Shown in pieces: positions 44,071 to 51,580 of a stretch of DNA of 64,000 bases. A program made the position numbers and the translations under genes. The stretch's first letter is position 1. Each line of letters opens with the position of its first letter. Below the pieces are notes generated by a model. That model made no database searches. It saw only the letters and a program-made list of their open reading frames with translations, and was not told where the DNA came from. The stretch covers positions 1,302,001 to 1,366,000 of the forward strand of contig OZ220224.1 of NCBI GenBank assembly GCA_964291485.2, written 5' to 3'. This stretch comes from Kistimonas sp964291485 (GTDB taxonomy: Bacteria; Pseudomonadota; Gammaproteobacteria; Pseudomonadales; Endozoicomonadaceae).

Positions 44071-44119
44071 TTACTTGTATAATGCAAGTAAATATTATTA
44101 ATTGCAAATTGCAAGTAAA
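44071..44119. promoter_or_regulatory. Candidate HxlR operator in the divergent promoter region
   Basis: TTACTTG and CAAGTAA (44071-44077 and 44085-44091) form a palindrome around TATAAT, a perfect -10 hexamer on the plus strand. GCAAGTAAA recurs at 44084 and 44111, 27 bases apart. A repressor bound here would cover the -10 box of the regulator gene and could also act on the divergent NTF2-like gene. Confidence 0.55.
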
Positions 44120-44154
44120 CTAATTTGCGAATACAGAGAGAAGAGAGACAGAAC

Positions 44155-44553
44155 ATGCCACGGCGTTCAGACTGCCCCATCGCCAATGTACTGGATTGTG
44201 TCGGCGACAAATGGAGCTTACTGATCCTTCGGGATCTCCTGTTTTTTGGTAAACAGTCCTTTTCCGCACTGCAAAACTCGGATGAGCGGATGGCGACGAA
44301 CATCCTGTCGAGCCGCCTGGAAAAGCTGGAGAACGACGGCTTGATTACCAGGCAGGCCGACCCCAATGACAAACGGAAAAAAGTCTATACGCTCACGCAA
44401 GCCGGCAAAGATATGTTGCCGATCATGCTGGAGATGATTGCCTGGAGCAGCCAATACGACCCGGACACCAATGCGCCCCGGCCACTGGTCAAACGGATCA
44501 AAACGGACCGTGAAAACCTGATCAGGGATTTACTGAATCGCGTGGGAAGCTAA
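44155..44553 (+). CDS. HxlR-family transcriptional regulator
   Basis: Winged-helix regulator of 132 residues. It has CPIANVLDCVGDKWSLLILRDLLFF near the N-terminus (Cys7 is the conserved redox-type cysteine of several HxlR members), SFSALQNS, the recognition region MATNILSSRLEKLENDGLI and the wing DKRKKVYTLTQAGKDMLP. Start at ATG 44155 gives the family N-terminus; a TTG ten codons earlier is less likely. Expected to repress itself and the NTF2-like gene in response to a quinone- or aldehyde-type signal. Confidence 0.88.
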   Translation: MPRRSDCPIANVLDCVGDKWSLLILRDLLFFGKQSFSALQNSDERMATNILSSRLEKLENDGLITRQADPNDKRKKVYTLTQAGKDMLPIMLEMIAWSSQYDPDTNAPRPLVKRIKTDRENLIRDLLNRVGS

Positions 44554-44657
44554 CGGTTGCGCAAGGAGCTCAGTATCTCCCCCGATTCAGTGGTTTTGAT
44601 GTCCACTAAAACGTGGGAGGTTCACTGATCCCTAGATTTAGTTGTCATGCCTTTAGT

Positions 44658-45161
44658 TTAATCCCCATCAAAGTCATGATTTACAACGGAATCAAGAATT
44701 CTAAGGACTTTTATTCCACTCTCGAAGTGTTGAATTATAGTTTGTATATTTAAACTTGTTACACCACCATGGGCAAAACCATTGCGGGTATTTACAAGTT
44801 CACTTAAAGCGCCTTTAAGTCCAGGCCTGTCCTCTAATGCGAGTAACTCATCAAACTTGGATTTCCATCTTTCATCGAATTCAGTCAGCATATTCTCAAT
44901 CTGGCCAAGACTAGGATTACATGACGATTTTCTGATTTTTTTCTGAATGAAGTTTTTGACTTGAATATGACTGTCTTCATCAACTTTATCAGCGATGATT
45001 GTTTTAAAGCCCGTTTCTATGGTGCCAGTAGCCCGTATGACTGCATATCGTTGTATATAATCAGGCACTGCACCACCACCAAGCCCAACAATTAATGAGT
45101 TTATGCTTTTCAGCTCTTCTCGGCATGCTTCTAAAATTCCATTTACTTCAATGTTATTCAT
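44658..45161 (-). CDS. HEPN-domain protein (MAE_28990 type)
   Basis: A 167-residue, all-helical HEPN protein. The RNase-type motif R-x4-H is present as RNGFAH (Arg126, His131), close to the C-terminus as in the MAE_28990/MAE_18760 group. HEPN proteins of this type are predicted RNases or their partners in toxin and defence loci. ATG 45161 lies four bases after the stop of the DUF262 gene, so the two are co-translated; a start nine codons earlier would overlap that gene by 23 bases. Confidence 0.8.
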   Translation of the reverse strand: MNNIEVNGILEACREELKSINSLIVGLGGGAVPDYIQRYAVIRATGTIETGFKTIIADKVDEDSHIQVKNFIQKKIRKSSCNPSLGQIENMLTEFDERWKSKFDELLALEDRPGLKGALSELVNTRNGFAHGGVTSLNIQTIIQHFESGIKVLRILDSVVNHDFDGD

Positions 45162-45165
45162 ATTA

Positions 45166-46299
45166 TTAACAGCCAAACAGAGCCTCATACATGCGATTCA
45201 CTCGTGAGCGTATATTTGGTGTTCTCATTGTCTCCTGTGACAATATTTGCTGGTAGTCTGGTACTGTAAGAAGTGTTCTTCTACGCTCTTCCAAGTGATT
45301 GATATTATTGTGTGCATTTCCATCTTGTAATGCACGATCAATTGCGATCATAACGGAGTCAAAGACTGTAGGGCTGAATCTCTCCACAAGTCGAGTGTTA
45401 TCCGTTGGAGATACATTATGAAATGCGCCTCCACCAATATGCTGGTGAGCATATTTTATGGCGTTCACAAAACGTTGACGTAAAGAATTGATTAATTCTT
45501 CTTTGTTGTTTTTGTCCATATATTGGTTCAAAAACTTTTTGAGTGAGATTATAGAAGGAGCACGCTCATCTAACTGAATATCGTTAGATGATAAAGCAAA
45601 GAATCTTAGTATTAACTCTAAGTCACGCATTCTTTCATCTCTGACAGGCCTTCCATAAAGCTCCCGCCATTCACTCATTTCATTGAGATCCATTAACAAG
45701 GTGTTGAGTGGGCCTTGATAAACACAATTTCTTATCTCTTGCGGGAATAGAGTCTTACCACTAGAGTTAATTCGCTCAAAAATTTGATATAAGCTAGTGT
45801 CACCTGTTGTTGGGTGTCGCTGCATGAAGATAATTGCGTGGATTGTAGTATTTCTTATTCTTCTTTGATCTTCTTCTTCAAGCTCGTTAAAAGCTTTACC
45901 CCGCCATTTTTCATGTACTTTGTCAGTTCTAGATAGTTTGAATACTTTACCATCCTTTGAAAACACACCTTTGACATAATCTCTTATGGTCATTAAACGT
46001 TGATAGCCGTCAATGATTAGAAGTTTTTCATCTTTGGTTTTAGCTAAAAATATGCTGGGTACCGGTAATCCAAGAAGAATGGAGTCAACAAACCTTGAAG
46101 CTTCTGACTTGTCCCAAACATAATGACGTTGAAGTTCTGGCTTAATCATCTCGTTTTCATCGTAACGAGAAATTAGCTCTCTAAAACTTAAATCTGCTCC
46201 CCAAGATGAAATTTTAAACAGATCATCATCACTGTAGTAGTCATTTTTTTCATCTTCTGGATTGTCAATGTACATTGGAGGACCATCTAGAGGGTTCAT
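45166..46299 (-). CDS. DUF262 (GmrS/ParB-like) protein
   Basis: A 377-residue protein with a DUF262 domain, a ParB/sulfiredoxin-like nucleotide-binding fold found in GmrSD restriction and many defence genes. Motifs: PELQRHYVWDKSEASRFVDSILLGLPVPSIFL, then IIDGYQRLMTI and the IFERINSSGKTLFPQEIRNCVY block. The canonical DGQQR reads DGYQR here (Tyr99 in place of Gln), a change at a core motif. No HNH domain follows, so it is not a full GmrSD. AAGGAAG precedes the ATG. Probably a pair with the HEPN gene. Confidence 0.88.
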   Translation of the reverse strand: MNPLDGPPMYIDNPEDEKNDYYSDDDLFKISSWGADLSFRELISRYDENEMIKPELQRHYVWDKSEASRFVDSILLGLPVPSIFLAKTKDEKLLIIDGYQRLMTIRDYVKGVFSKDGKVFKLSRTDKVHEKWRGKAFNELEEEDQRRIRNTTIHAIIFMQRHPTTGDTSLYQIFERINSSGKTLFPQEIRNCVYQGPLNTLLMDLNEMSEWRELYGRPVRDERMRDLELILRFFALSSNDIQLDERAPSIISLKKFLNQYMDKNNKEELINSLRQRFVNAIKYAHQHIGGGAFHNVSPTDNTRLVERFSPTVFDSVMIAIDRALQDGNAHNNINHLEERRRTLLTVPDYQQILSQETMRTPNIRSRVNRMYEALFGC

Positions 46300-46419
46300 A
46301 CAGCTTCCTTTTGCTTGGATTAGTTTCGGTTTACGTGAAATTTACACAGATGTATGCAGGTTGTTTGGGCATAACGCCTCATTAGCCGCAGACTCTTCAA
46401 TCGACGCTTTTGTCGGACA

Positions 46420-47925
46420 TTAAGATCGCCTTAACATTTTTTCATATTCAGCATCTAGGTACTCATCAACGGCACCAGCATTAATATGACCCGCGTTATA
46501 CCAGGCATAAACCTCTTTTAACGCAAGGGAGCCAAATCTTGCCCAACCAATGATGTTTGTTCTGAGTAGAAACTGGATCATATCACCTCCCGAGCGAAGA
46601 GCTGCATCCCCAGCATCAATCAAGCAAAGTGCTCCGTGAGCTACCAATAGCATTCGCCTCAACTCAGGGTTACTAGCTGATGGAATACATTCCTTCCAAG
46701 GCTTTTTGTGGTAAAAACGCTGCTTGCTAACCCACATTAACCTAGTTAAAAGCTCTGTAATTAAAACGGGAATTGCCATAGCAACACCGTGCCTCAGGTC
46801 GTACCCCTTCTCGAAAACCTGTGTAGCAATAGTTGCAAAAGATTGCTTGTGTTGACCAAATTCGCCGACGTCTAGCAGCAGGAGTAAATTATAGAAAGGG
46901 ATCGGTATCCCTGAACCACGCCCCGCTGCACCAGATGAACCGGCCATATCTGAGAATAAGTGTCCCAACCAGTTAGCGAAACCTGAGAAGACTTTAGCTA
47001 CAAAGTTTCCGCCTTTTAACTCATGGGTTTCGGTATCTATTGTTATGACTTGGCCGTTCGAAATGAAAGTGGAAGTATCCGTAAACTGATTTAAGATAGA
47101 AAAAAACAAGCCTATTAAGTCGGGTGAGTGCCCCAAACTTTTTAGGTGGTGATTTTTAGGTGATAGGTTCTTAACAGCACCATCAGTACCATTTTTACCA
47201 AATGTTGTTGCTTGATCATAGTTAACTTTGAAGTTGCGCTCTAGGTAGGCAATCGCACTTTTGGTCGAATCACCGCTTTCTTTAGCACCAGGCCATCCAC
47301 ACGCTGATGCAAACTTTTCAACAGCAGAGTCTACGGCACTATCAGCTACGTTTGTTAACTTGCCCTCACCGGGTATTCCAACAAAGAACACATCAATAAG
47401 CCCACCGATGACTCCACATGTACCTGCGATAAGGTAATCGTACTTATCGCATTGCGCATTTTGTATTGTGAACTCTTCTTTAATGCGCTTTTCCAGCTCA
47501 ATTCGCTGAATTGGAGACATCAGGGTTTTAAACGGATCTGCACTTAAATCTATTTCATTCCTAGATGCATATTGCTCAACAGAATATTGATAATCAGCCC
47601 AGCTCATATCATCGCTGTACTCAAGCATATTAAGCGTGGAGACTTTTGTTATCTTCGGTTGAAATTGAGTAGTATCGATAGAATGCGCCAATTGCTGCAA
47701 CTCTTGAGACACGTCAACTGCAGCAGCTTCTTCTGTATCAATACCCTGAGCTTCCAGCATTCCATCCAGATCAGCCAACGCTTGATCAAGGGTGCTGTTA
47801 TTGGACTCCTGACTCTGTTGTAATGCATTCAGTACAGCATCTAGCTCACTTATTTTGTTTTCGGACTGATTCAGCTGGTGCTTTTGCACCAGCATGGCCG
47901 AAACATGTTCGTCTCGTTTAGTCAC
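46420..47925 (-). CDS. Multi-pass membrane protein with YdjM-like His/Asp pattern
   Basis: A 501-residue protein not assigned to a characterised family. Residues 1-60 are a predicted coiled coil. Hydrophobic segments lie near 164-184, 310-330, 380-400, 424-441 and 448-470. The conserved-looking core has NHHLKSLGHSPDLIG (His259, His260, His266) and NWLGHLFSDMAGSSG with His322 and Asp326, then GSGIPIPF. This resembles the H-x-x-x-H-S ... H-x-x-x-D ... G-x-x-P layout of YdjM-type membrane-bound metal-dependent hydrolases. The GTG start overlaps the upstream stop by one base (TAGTG). Confidence 0.75.
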   Translation of the reverse strand: MTKRDEHVSAMLVQKHQLNQSENKISELDAVLNALQQSQESNNSTLDQALADLDGMLEAQGIDTEEAAAVDVSQELQQLAHSIDTTQFQPKITKVSTLNMLEYSDDMSWADYQYSVEQYASRNEIDLSADPFKTLMSPIQRIELEKRIKEEFTIQNAQCDKYDYLIAGTCGVIGGLIDVFFVGIPGEGKLTNVADSAVDSAVEKFASACGWPGAKESGDSTKSAIAYLERNFKVNYDQATTFGKNGTDGAVKNLSPKNHHLKSLGHSPDLIGLFFSILNQFTDTSTFISNGQVITIDTETHELKGGNFVAKVFSGFANWLGHLFSDMAGSSGAAGRGSGIPIPFYNLLLLLDVGEFGQHKQSFATIATQVFEKGYDLRHGVAMAIPVLITELLTRLMWVSKQRFYHKKPWKECIPSASNPELRRMLLVAHGALCLIDAGDAALRSGGDMIQFLLRTNIIGWARFGSLALKEVYAWYNAGHINAGAVDEYLDAEYEKMLRRS

Positions 47926-49580
47926 TATGATAAGATTCCTGACAATTTACCTTTGATAATATCTGCCGCTTTGTAATATCCAATGGCTTCAAATATCTTT
48001 GCCAGTTTCTCCATATCTATTGTTGAGATGCCACCTTTCAAGGCTAGAATGTTTACAGTTACCGTTTCACCATCTTTCTCTCTGTCAACGGCTTTCTCTT
48101 CATAGAAAGACATGACCGCAGTGTAGATTTGCTGCTTTGTAGCTTCGCGGGTGAGCGATTGGAGTTTTTCGTGATTCAGCTCAGCTGGACACTTCAACTT
48201 AAAGCATTTGCTCTGGGTTGCTTCGCCTTTTTGGGTTAGTACATTACCCGCAGAAGTTAAGAGCTTAACTTTTTGCAGAAGCAACTTAACTTTTTCATCC
48301 TGCGCGCCATGAGCAACAATGGCATCATTCAGCTTGAGAGTGATGAAGTTAATGTCTTCCATCAAATAGGAGACTGTTGACTGAGTTTGTTTGATGACCT
48401 CATTTAACATCAACTCTCTGCGCTTGGTTTTATCAAGCTCATTCGCACCAGTCAGGTGCTTAATTCCTTTGTAAGCACCAACACCTATTAAGACTGCAAC
48501 GCCAATACCTGTCGCCATGCTTGAAAAGCCCAAAGCACCACCTAAACCAAGAGTCGCCAGACCAGAAGTAAGGCCAGCAGCTGACATGCCAACAACAGAA
48601 CCGGAAAGGTACACAGCTGCCAGAGGAACACCAACAGCGCCCGCCTTAGCACCTAACTCTTTCATTCCTTTTGTTAGGGCATCATCACTGAAGTCGTCGC
48701 TAAGCATTTTAAAATCGAGCTTCAGAGCCTCAATAATGAGCTCAACTTCCTTCTCATTGACGTTAAAGAGGTGATTATTATCTTTGAAGAAGGCAAAGTC
48801 CTCATGGTTGCCATCATTCACACCCATATAGACACTAAACAGATCTTTAACCAAAGAGATCTTTACAGATTTATTGTGGCTAGGGGTACAGAATTCATCG
48901 ATGGTTTTAACCAGGGTCTTCAGACAATCTAATTCACCTAAAGAGGTTATATAATCCCGCAGTGTGAAGCGTGACTCTGGGCTCAGCTCCAGACGAGTCA
49001 TCAAAAGAAGAATTTGTGCAAACTCATCCTCGTCAACTTCTCCATCGTCTGAGTAAGTCATGTTAACAATCACTTTTAAATAAGCGACCTTTAGTTCTTC
49101 TGACATCTCAGACAGCGCAACAAGCTGATCTTCTTCCTCGAAAGAATCAAACTGAGCAGTGATTGTATTTATAAAGTTGGCCAGCTTTTCAAGATTGCAC
49201 TCATTGACATTTTCAACGCGAATAGAGTTACCTGACTTAAGAAGTATATCGGTATATTCTTTTATTTTTTCTTTGCCTTTATTATTTACTGAAACATCAC
49301 GGACAAATTTTGCGCTTTTTAGGTCTTCAAAATTGATAACTTTAGGCGACTCGAATACTGGTTTATAAACCATTCTCTCACCCGTAAATGCAAAACCATC
49401 TTTGCCACTACCGAAGACTGTTGTGTCAAGTAAAGCGATAACCGAGCTAATGTTATCTTGTAAATTCATAGAGCTAGCAGCGTTATTAAGCTTCTTTTCG
49501 GGTATGTCTGGTGAGATATGAAGACCTTTGTGGGCAACCTGACTAATGTTGTCTTTAATAAAAACATTAATATTTTGCAT
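47925..49580 (-). CDS. PH-like/TerB-like protein with glycine-rich membrane segment
   Basis: A 551-residue protein without a known characterised relative. Residues about 45-135 have the layout of a bacterial PH-like domain (TTVFGSGKDGFAFTGERMVY). Residues 150-215 resemble TerB, with the acidic YSDDGEVDEDEFAQILLLM. Residues 308-372 are a long Gly/Ala/Ser-rich hydrophobic segment that could insert in a membrane, and 385-551 are helical with a final small domain. AAGGAA lies eight bases before the ATG. The stop overlaps the next start, so a stable complex with the membrane protein is likely. A sensor-effector role is inference. Confidence 0.75.
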   Translation of the reverse strand: MQNINVFIKDNISQVAHKGLHISPDIPEKKLNNAASSMNLQDNISSVIALLDTTVFGSGKDGFAFTGERMVYKPVFESPKVINFEDLKSAKFVRDVSVNNKGKEKIKEYTDILLKSGNSIRVENVNECNLEKLANFINTITAQFDSFEEEDQLVALSEMSEELKVAYLKVIVNMTYSDDGEVDEDEFAQILLLMTRLELSPESRFTLRDYITSLGELDCLKTLVKTIDEFCTPSHNKSVKISLVKDLFSVYMGVNDGNHEDFAFFKDNNHLFNVNEKEVELIIEALKLDFKMLSDDFSDDALTKGMKELGAKAGAVGVPLAAVYLSGSVVGMSAAGLTSGLATLGLGGALGFSSMATGIGVAVLIGVGAYKGIKHLTGANELDKTKRRELMLNEVIKQTQSTVSYLMEDINFITLKLNDAIVAHGAQDEKVKLLLQKVKLLTSAGNVLTQKGEATQSKCFKLKCPAELNHEKLQSLTREATKQQIYTAVMSFYEEKAVDREKDGETVTVNILALKGGISTIDMEKLAKIFEAIGYYKAADIIKGKLSGILS

Positions 49581-49652
49581 TATGCATTCCTTGTATTTAC
49601 AGATTTAGTTCGATAATTGCTGATAGCGGCTAACAGAGGTTTATATGAGCCG

Positions 49653-49790
49653 AGTTCGCATAACATACTGTCTATTTATGAACGATATTTTCTAAAAAAG
49701 TATATAAATAAGATGCTCTAGAATTTCCTGCTTTGGTTATTTATCAAGCAGTTCGCCTTTCACAATTTATTATCAAGTTCGCATAACATA
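49653..49790. repeat. Direct 15-bp repeats AGTTCGCATAACATA
   Basis: AGTTCGCATAACATA occurs identically at 49653-49667 and 49776-49790. AGTTCGC occurs again at about 49750 beside TTATCAAGC, matching the TATCAAG before the second copy. AGTTCGCATAA differs at one base from the XerC arm of the E. coli dif site. An integration-site origin is only a suggestion. Confidence 0.55.
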
Positions 49791-49863
49791 AGGATAAGTC
49801 ACTAAAACCCTGAAAATAACTGATAAATTAATAGGTTGTGCACCATGAAAATCATCTTTATAG

Positions 49864-50019
49864 GCGAACGGGTGCAATTGTACAGCGCATGATCCCGGTG
49901 AAGATTACTGTCTCATTCTGCCTGAAATTGCCGATGAGCGCGTCTTTCTTAACCATCAGCCACGCTACCGCCCGGAGATGTTGACAGCCTTCTGGCCGCC
50001 ACAGCCGGGTTCTCGGTAG
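49864..50019 (+). pseudogene. C-terminal gene remnant
   Basis: A frame of 51 codons with no start, ending HQPRYRPEMLTAFWPPQPGSR just before TAG. It is preceded by sequence without an open frame in the same register. Codon-like GC-rich composition, unlike the DNA to its left, suggests the tail of a gene deleted when the accessory block arrived. Family not recognised. Confidence 0.4.
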
Positions 50020-50221
50020 CTATATATTTACGTTGTCGTTTATCGCGTGCGATATAACCATATTTTAAAGCGTTCGGCTATGGCACTAGCGTGTTAGTCC
50101 GTGCTTTATCTTTCATTCAGATACCTCACCGTCACAGGTCGTTTTATCCGCAAGCGCTTTCACCGGTGAACTACACTCAGCCTCCAGATGCTCACCGGAA
50201 AACGGTAACGAGGTAGCGGTT

Positions 50222-51481
50222 ATGGTACGGCGTGGTGTTCTGGGCCTGGCGGTGGCCTGGTTGTTGCTCTTTGCAGTGGAGGTGCTGGCAGATGCTGTCA
50301 TTGTCTTTGGTTATGGGGCAACGGGGCGTGTGTTTGTTGACCGGGTGCTGAAATACCGCGATGGGCTGGACCTGGTGATCGTGGATATTGATCCGGACAA
50401 ACTGGCCCAGGCGCAGGAGCGGCTGAAGGGGCGCGGGGGTGTTCATTATCTGTCGTCTATTGACGAGGTGACGGATGAGCACTGGCAAGACGCCGTCTTT
50501 ATCCAGGAACTGGTGACGGAAGATGTGCCGGTCAAACAGGCCTTGCTGGCAAAGGCGGTGTTACAGCTGGCGCAGCATCAGAACCCGGCGCCGGTGGCCA
50601 GCAACACCTCGTCGATTCCCACGACCCTGCTCGCACGACAGTTGCCGGACGATCTGAAAACGCGGGTATCCGTCAATCATCTCTACTCGCCCCATAGCGC
50701 GGCGGCCGAAGTGGCGACGCTGGACGATTCACCGGTCGCACAGGCAACGAAGGATGCCGTGGAAGCCTTTAACGAAAGCCTTGGTATCAGGTCTTTCCGG
50801 CTAAGTAATGACTCACTTCCTATTCGTGATCAGCTCGGTCACTCCTTCAACCGGATCTGGTTTCGCCTCAAGCAGTATTTCATTGATATGACTGAAAAAG
50901 AGGTCATCAATTACCCCATGGCCGATCTGGCGTTCATGCTGGTCTATGGGCGACCGCTGGGTATCTTCGGCACCATGGATGTCATTGGCCTGGGCACGGC
51001 GATCCATATTCGCGATGTCTGGTTTGAACTGGGTGGCGTGGGTTCCCGTATGCCGGCCTCCATCATCGAGCGTTGGCAGGAAGGGCGGCGGTTTTACAGT
51101 GAGGATGAGCGTCCTGCGGATGTCGAGTGGCTGGCGCCACAACGGCAGGCCAATCTGGACGGGTTGCAGCGTTATGCCGAAGCCGCCTCTCTGGCGGATG
51201 AAGGCTGGCAGGAGAAAACGAAACAACTGGTGAAGGAATTGCTGGCGTCGGCACGGCATCTCAGTTCACGGGAAAAAGACAACGCATTGCTGGAATTATT
51301 TGAGGGCGATGAACGGCTGCAGTTTGCCACGTTCCTGGTGGCCGCCGTGACGTTGCAGGAATACCGCCACACCATCCTTGAAAACAAGGTGCTCTCCGTG
51401 GAGGACGCGGATGCCTTGCTGGGGATTCTTACCGGCCAGTCGTACTTCCTCAGTCGTATGGAGAAGGTCTTTCAGGAGTGA
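50222..51481 (+). CDS. Exported 3-hydroxyacyl-CoA-dehydrogenase-like protein
   Basis: A 419-residue protein with a 3-hydroxyacyl-CoA dehydrogenase-like layout. Rossmann motif VFGYGATGRVF starts at residue 27; IVDIDPDKL ends the NAD strand; VASNTSSIPTTLLARQL and the downstream NHLYSPH fit the catalytic region of the family; a helical C-terminal domain follows. Residues 1-23 are an apparent signal peptide (RRGVLGLAVAWLLLFAVEVLA), which is odd for an NAD enzyme. An alternative is that translation starts later and the hydrophobic stretch is not used, but no later start before the Rossmann fold is seen. Cofactor binding in the periplasm is not established. Confidence 0.75.
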   Translation: MVRRGVLGLAVAWLLLFAVEVLADAVIVFGYGATGRVFVDRVLKYRDGLDLVIVDIDPDKLAQAQERLKGRGGVHYLSSIDEVTDEHWQDAVFIQELVTEDVPVKQALLAKAVLQLAQHQNPAPVASNTSSIPTTLLARQLPDDLKTRVSVNHLYSPHSAAAEVATLDDSPVAQATKDAVEAFNESLGIRSFRLSNDSLPIRDQLGHSFNRIWFRLKQYFIDMTEKEVINYPMADLAFMLVYGRPLGIFGTMDVIGLGTAIHIRDVWFELGGVGSRMPASIIERWQEGRRFYSEDERPADVEWLAPQRQANLDGLQRYAEAASLADEGWQEKTKQLVKELLASARHLSSREKDNALLELFEGDERLQFATFLVAAVTLQEYRHTILENKVLSVEDADALLGILTGQSYFLSRMEKVFQE

Positions 51482-51540
51482 TGACAGGTGGGGAACGTGC
51501 GGGCGTTTGGGCAGGTTGGTCTATCAGGGAAGGTCGCTGT

Positions 51541-51567
51541 AAAAAAACCGGGCCGGTGACGGCCCGG
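51541..51567 (-). terminator. Terminator of the gatCAB operon
   Basis: CCGGGCC and GGCCCGG form a 7-bp GC stem with a six-base loop, followed on the minus strand by seven T. It lies 14 bases past the gatB stop. Confidence 0.92.
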
Positions 51568-51580
51568 AAACTGTGAGCAA

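Larger units (their letters stand above)
49581..50221. other. Intergenic region with direct repeats and a gene remnant
   Basis: The left part is AT-rich and should hold the promoter of the two-gene membrane system. It contains an identical 15-base repeat and a related third half-copy. The right part (49864-50019) is GC-richer and carries a degraded coding remnant. From 50020 to 50221 no feature was identified apart from a possible promoter for the next gene. Confidence 0.6.

Noticed and set aside
46361..46420. Integron attC site (GGGCATAACGCCTCATTAG stretch)
   Set aside because: It looks like part of an attC end, but no matching second core site with the right spacing and no second cassette end were found. 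Other GTTATGC copies nearby are at chance level apart from the repeat at 49653/49776.
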